DNA of 46,273 bases, taken from contig NZ_MTAV01000201.1 of assembly GCF_002154695.1 (NCBI RefSeq), positions 1 to 46,273 of the forward strand. Reading direction: 5' to 3'. Source of the DNA: Nostoc sp. T09. GTDB lineage: Bacteria > Cyanobacteriota > Cyanobacteriia > Cyanobacteriales > Nostocaceae. This document shows positions 44,149 to 46,273 of this stretch, piece by piece (position 1 is the stretch's first letter; each line of letters starts with the position of its first letter). The notes below the pieces were generated by a model, which saw only the letters and a program-made list of their open reading frames with translations, ran no database searches and had not been told where the DNA came from. Both the position numbers and the translations under genes were made by a program.

Positions 44149-45642
44149 TCACTCTTCATCCTTTAGTGGACTTGTAACTACTAGTACTTTGTCGCCATCT
44201 TTGAGATAGCCTGCACCACTAACTACCACGCGATCGCCTAATTTCAATCCGCTTTTGATTGCCACCCTGTTACCGTTAATAGGTTCTCCTAGTTCTACTT
44301 TCTGGGCGCGAACAATGTCTTCACCCGATAGCATGAATATAATTACACTTCCATCTGGTTGGGCTTGTACTGCTTTCTGCGGTACTGTCATTCCCATCGC
44401 TGAGTTGGTGGTAATCGCTGCGCGGGCGAACATTCCTGGTTTCAGCAAATTGGTAGGTGGTAAGTCGATTTTTACTGTTGCTTCACGCCTTTGATCGTTG
44501 ACTAGTGGTTGTATCTCTCTGACTTTTCCCTGCAACTTGACGCGGCGATCCAGATCGGAAGTAACTTCTACATTTACACCAACTTTTACCAGGGGTAGTT
44601 GAATTTCAGGAAGTTTTGCTTGCAGTTCTAACTTGCGATCGCGAATAATCGAAAACAGCTTTTGCGTACCACCGACAATATTGCCTACCTGAGTTTGCGG
44701 TGGTACACCTGTGACATCTCCAACTCTTGCCAGTTTTTCGGCAATAATTCCCGAAACAGGTGCAATCACCAATGTTTGTCCCAATTGAGTTTGCAACTGT
44801 CCTACCTTCGCCGCACTACTACGTACATCAGCCCTGGCTTTGTTGACATTCGCTTCAGCAATGCTGATATTTGCTTGACCACCACCAACGTTTGCTTGGG
44901 CGCTACGGATATTTTCTTGGGCAAGGCGCACAGCTTCTATGGCAGTTTTTACAGTGTAGGAACGAGTATCGAGTTCTTGTTGACTAATTGCACCTGACGC
45001 GGCAAGTTTTTCATAGCGTTGAAAATTCTTTTCGGCTTCTTCTAGCCTCGCCTGTGCTTGCGCTAAATCTGCTTGCCTTTGCTTGACAATCGCCAGATTT
45101 GATGACACAGTTGCCTGCTTAGATGTCACATCTGCTTGCTTAGATTCCACATCTGCTTGCTTGGATTGCACATCTGCTTTAGCTTGGCTAATTTGAGCTT
45201 GCAGTATAGAATCATCTAGCACCGCCAGCACTTGACCTTTTTTGACGAAGGCTCCTTCTTTGACATTGTCGGGAATTTGTTTGATTTGCAACCCGTTTGT
45301 CTGCGGTAAGACAGGAATTAAATCAGATGCGGCTATAGTACCTGTAGTATTAAGAGTCTGAGCAATACTAGCAGGTGCTACAGATGCGATTGTAACTGTC
45401 ATAGCTGGTTTAGCTGGCGATGCTGATTTATTCGCTACAGTCTTTTGTTGAGGATCTGCATGATTTTTGAATGCACCTACACCACCAAGGGCGATCGCAA
45501 AACCTAAACCAGTCCCTAGCAATAACGGCATCAACCACAGGCGAGTTTGTCTATCATCTAATTTTCTGTTAAAGCCAGCATCCTCAGTCCTTAAAGGTTC
45601 TTCCATCTCGACTTCTGATGGACTTTCGTCACCCACAGTCAT
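44149..45642 (-). CDS. RND efflux periplasmic adaptor (membrane fusion protein)
   Basis: A 497-residue adaptor: a cytoplasmic N-terminus, one membrane anchor near 33-56 (LWLMPLLLGTGLGFAIALGGVGAF), a lipoyl half-motif (VLPQTNGLQIKQIPDNVKEGAFVKKGQVLAVLDDS), a long coiled-coil hairpin containing four near-identical SKQADV heptads, the second lipoyl half (VIAPVSGIIAEKLARVGDV) and beta-barrel and membrane-proximal domains to the end (VVSGAGYLKDGDKVLVV). It links the RND pump at 40827-44057 with an outer-membrane channel. AGGAGGT on the minus strand precedes ATG 45642 by six bases, fixing the start. The two genes form an operon. Confidence 0.93.
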   Translation of the reverse strand: MTVGDESPSEVEMEEPLRTEDAGFNRKLDDRQTRLWLMPLLLGTGLGFAIALGGVGAFKNHADPQQKTVANKSASPAKPAMTVTIASVAPASIAQTLNTTGTIAASDLIPVLPQTNGLQIKQIPDNVKEGAFVKKGQVLAVLDDSILQAQISQAKADVQSKQADVESKQADVTSKQATVSSNLAIVKQRQADLAQAQARLEEAEKNFQRYEKLAASGAISQQELDTRSYTVKTAIEAVRLAQENIRSAQANVGGGQANISIAEANVNKARADVRSSAAKVGQLQTQLGQTLVIAPVSGIIAEKLARVGDVTGVPPQTQVGNIVGGTQKLFSIIRDRKLELQAKLPEIQLPLVKVGVNVEVTSDLDRRVKLQGKVREIQPLVNDQRREATVKIDLPPTNLLKPGMFARAAITTNSAMGMTVPQKAVQAQPDGSVIIFMLSGEDIVRAQKVELGEPINGNRVAIKSGLKLGDRVVVSGAGYLKDGDKVLVVTSPLKDEE

Positions 45643-46273
45643 ACCTGTACCTCCTATGCATATAAAATACTCTACTGAGATTTTCTTAAGAAAGGTTGAA
45701 ATTTATTAATGTATATTAAATATGACACCTTTTTTCAGACTCTGGCTGTCATTGTTCCCAGTATATAAACATGACGGAGGTCATATTTTTATTACCATAG
45801 AAGAATATTCGCAATATATTCAGATTATTCTATTATTGTCAATAAGTATTTGCACTAAATTAATAAATGTTTTTAAGTATTAAAATATTATAGGCTGGGA
45901 TTGCTGATAATATTAAGGAATGCTTGTGCATCTCACCAAAACTTCCAGCAATTGTCATTTTTCCCCTCAGAATTAGGAAATTTTAACTATTATTACTTGA
46001 ATCTGCAAATATATAGTTTAATATTGCTACGAATTGTCTGAAAAATTGATAATCCTATATCTAAGATTAGTTACTAATCAGTCTGATTCTCTAGCAACAT
46101 CACTTTGATTTATGTTACAAACCCTTGAGATCTAGATCGCTACTGCTTAAAGAATAGATGTTAACAACTAATGAGGCTAAGGTATATCTGTACAAATGTG
46201 AATAATTTGTGGCAATATATAGCAATCCTAAATGGTTTATGAGAAAACACCATATTCATGAAGTTTAGGGAAG
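45643..46273. other. AT-rich intergenic region at the right edge
   Basis: About 630 bp, very AT-rich, without any supportable gene in either strand. The part near 45660-45750 should hold the promoter of the adaptor-pump operon. A TGTACA with TGTGAATAATTTGTGGC follows at 46190-46214; it is only faintly like a CAST end (see the rejected list). Confidence 0.5.

Noticed and set aside
46190-46214. TGTACA followed by TGTGAATAATTTGTGGC, similar to a CAST left end
   Set aside because: Only one weak repeat-like unit is present, without the tandem 20-bp sites seen at 40596-40675, and its orientation would not pair with that end.

Overview
The window looks like chromosome from a filamentous, hormogonium-forming cyanobacterium of the Nostoc type. 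Evidence: very frequent HIP1 sites (GCGATCGC and its core), a GvpA almost identical to the filamentous cyanobacterial protein as I remember it, short heptamer-like repeats and REP-like palindromes typical of Nostoc intergenic DNA, and an eight-gene phototaxis operon that matches, gene for gene, the ptx locus of Nostoc punctiforme (from memory).

Layout. 1-2303: the 5' part of a STAND NTPase/WD40 protein running off the left edge. 2552-13912: a gas-vesicle (gvp) region with an ArsA-like tandem ATPase, a GvpV-like protein, a three-gene insertion of unrelated genes (DUF1877-like plus a possible toxin/immunity pair), divergent gvpG, then gvpN-gvpJ-gvpK-gvpF, a two-module CDC48-like AAA ATPase, a second GvpF/L, gvpA and a GvpC-like protein. 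14358-30324: the ptx operon (PatA-type regulator, CheY, CheW, a seven-GAF photoreceptor/MCP, hybrid CheA, tandem CheW, reduced MCP, CheA-like pseudokinase), interrupted once by a four-helix-bundle gene flanked by inverted purine-rich repeats. 30388-31187: gene remnants (groEL, a GNAT chimera). 31191-39822: accessory genes (isoprenylcysteine-methyltransferase-like enzyme, ECF42-type sigma factor with its YCII/DGPF partner, two exported proteins, an alpha/beta hydrolase, a Ser/Thr kinase with PDZ and TPR). 39888-40762: a decayed methyltransferase gene, a CAST relic and tRNA-Gly(CCC). 40827-45642: an RND efflux pump and its adaptor.

Most striking find. At 40469-40681 lie the remains of a type V-K CRISPR-associated transposon (CAST): a repeat-like segment ending GGTGGGTTGAAAG, followed by a 17-nt guide (40497-40513) identical to the anticodon arm of the adjacent tRNA-Gly(CCC) gene. 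The matching site has a GTN-type PAM. The transposon end, four contiguous 20-bp TnsB-site-like repeats, lies 61 bp beyond that PAM. No Cas12k, TnsB, TnsC or TniQ gene is present, so this is a homing guide and one end without its machinery.

How the genes work together. Gas vesicles (buoyancy) and Ptx (light-steered gliding) are both hormogonium functions and sit side by side on the same strand, suggesting a motility/dispersal block. The gvp cluster carries three kinds of P-loop machine (GvpN, CDC48-like, ArsA/Get3-like), which could act together on the hydrophobic GvpA subunit. GvpN and the GvpC-like protein both end in a similar winged-helix-like tail. Function calls rest on sequence reading and memory of the families; no searches were run.
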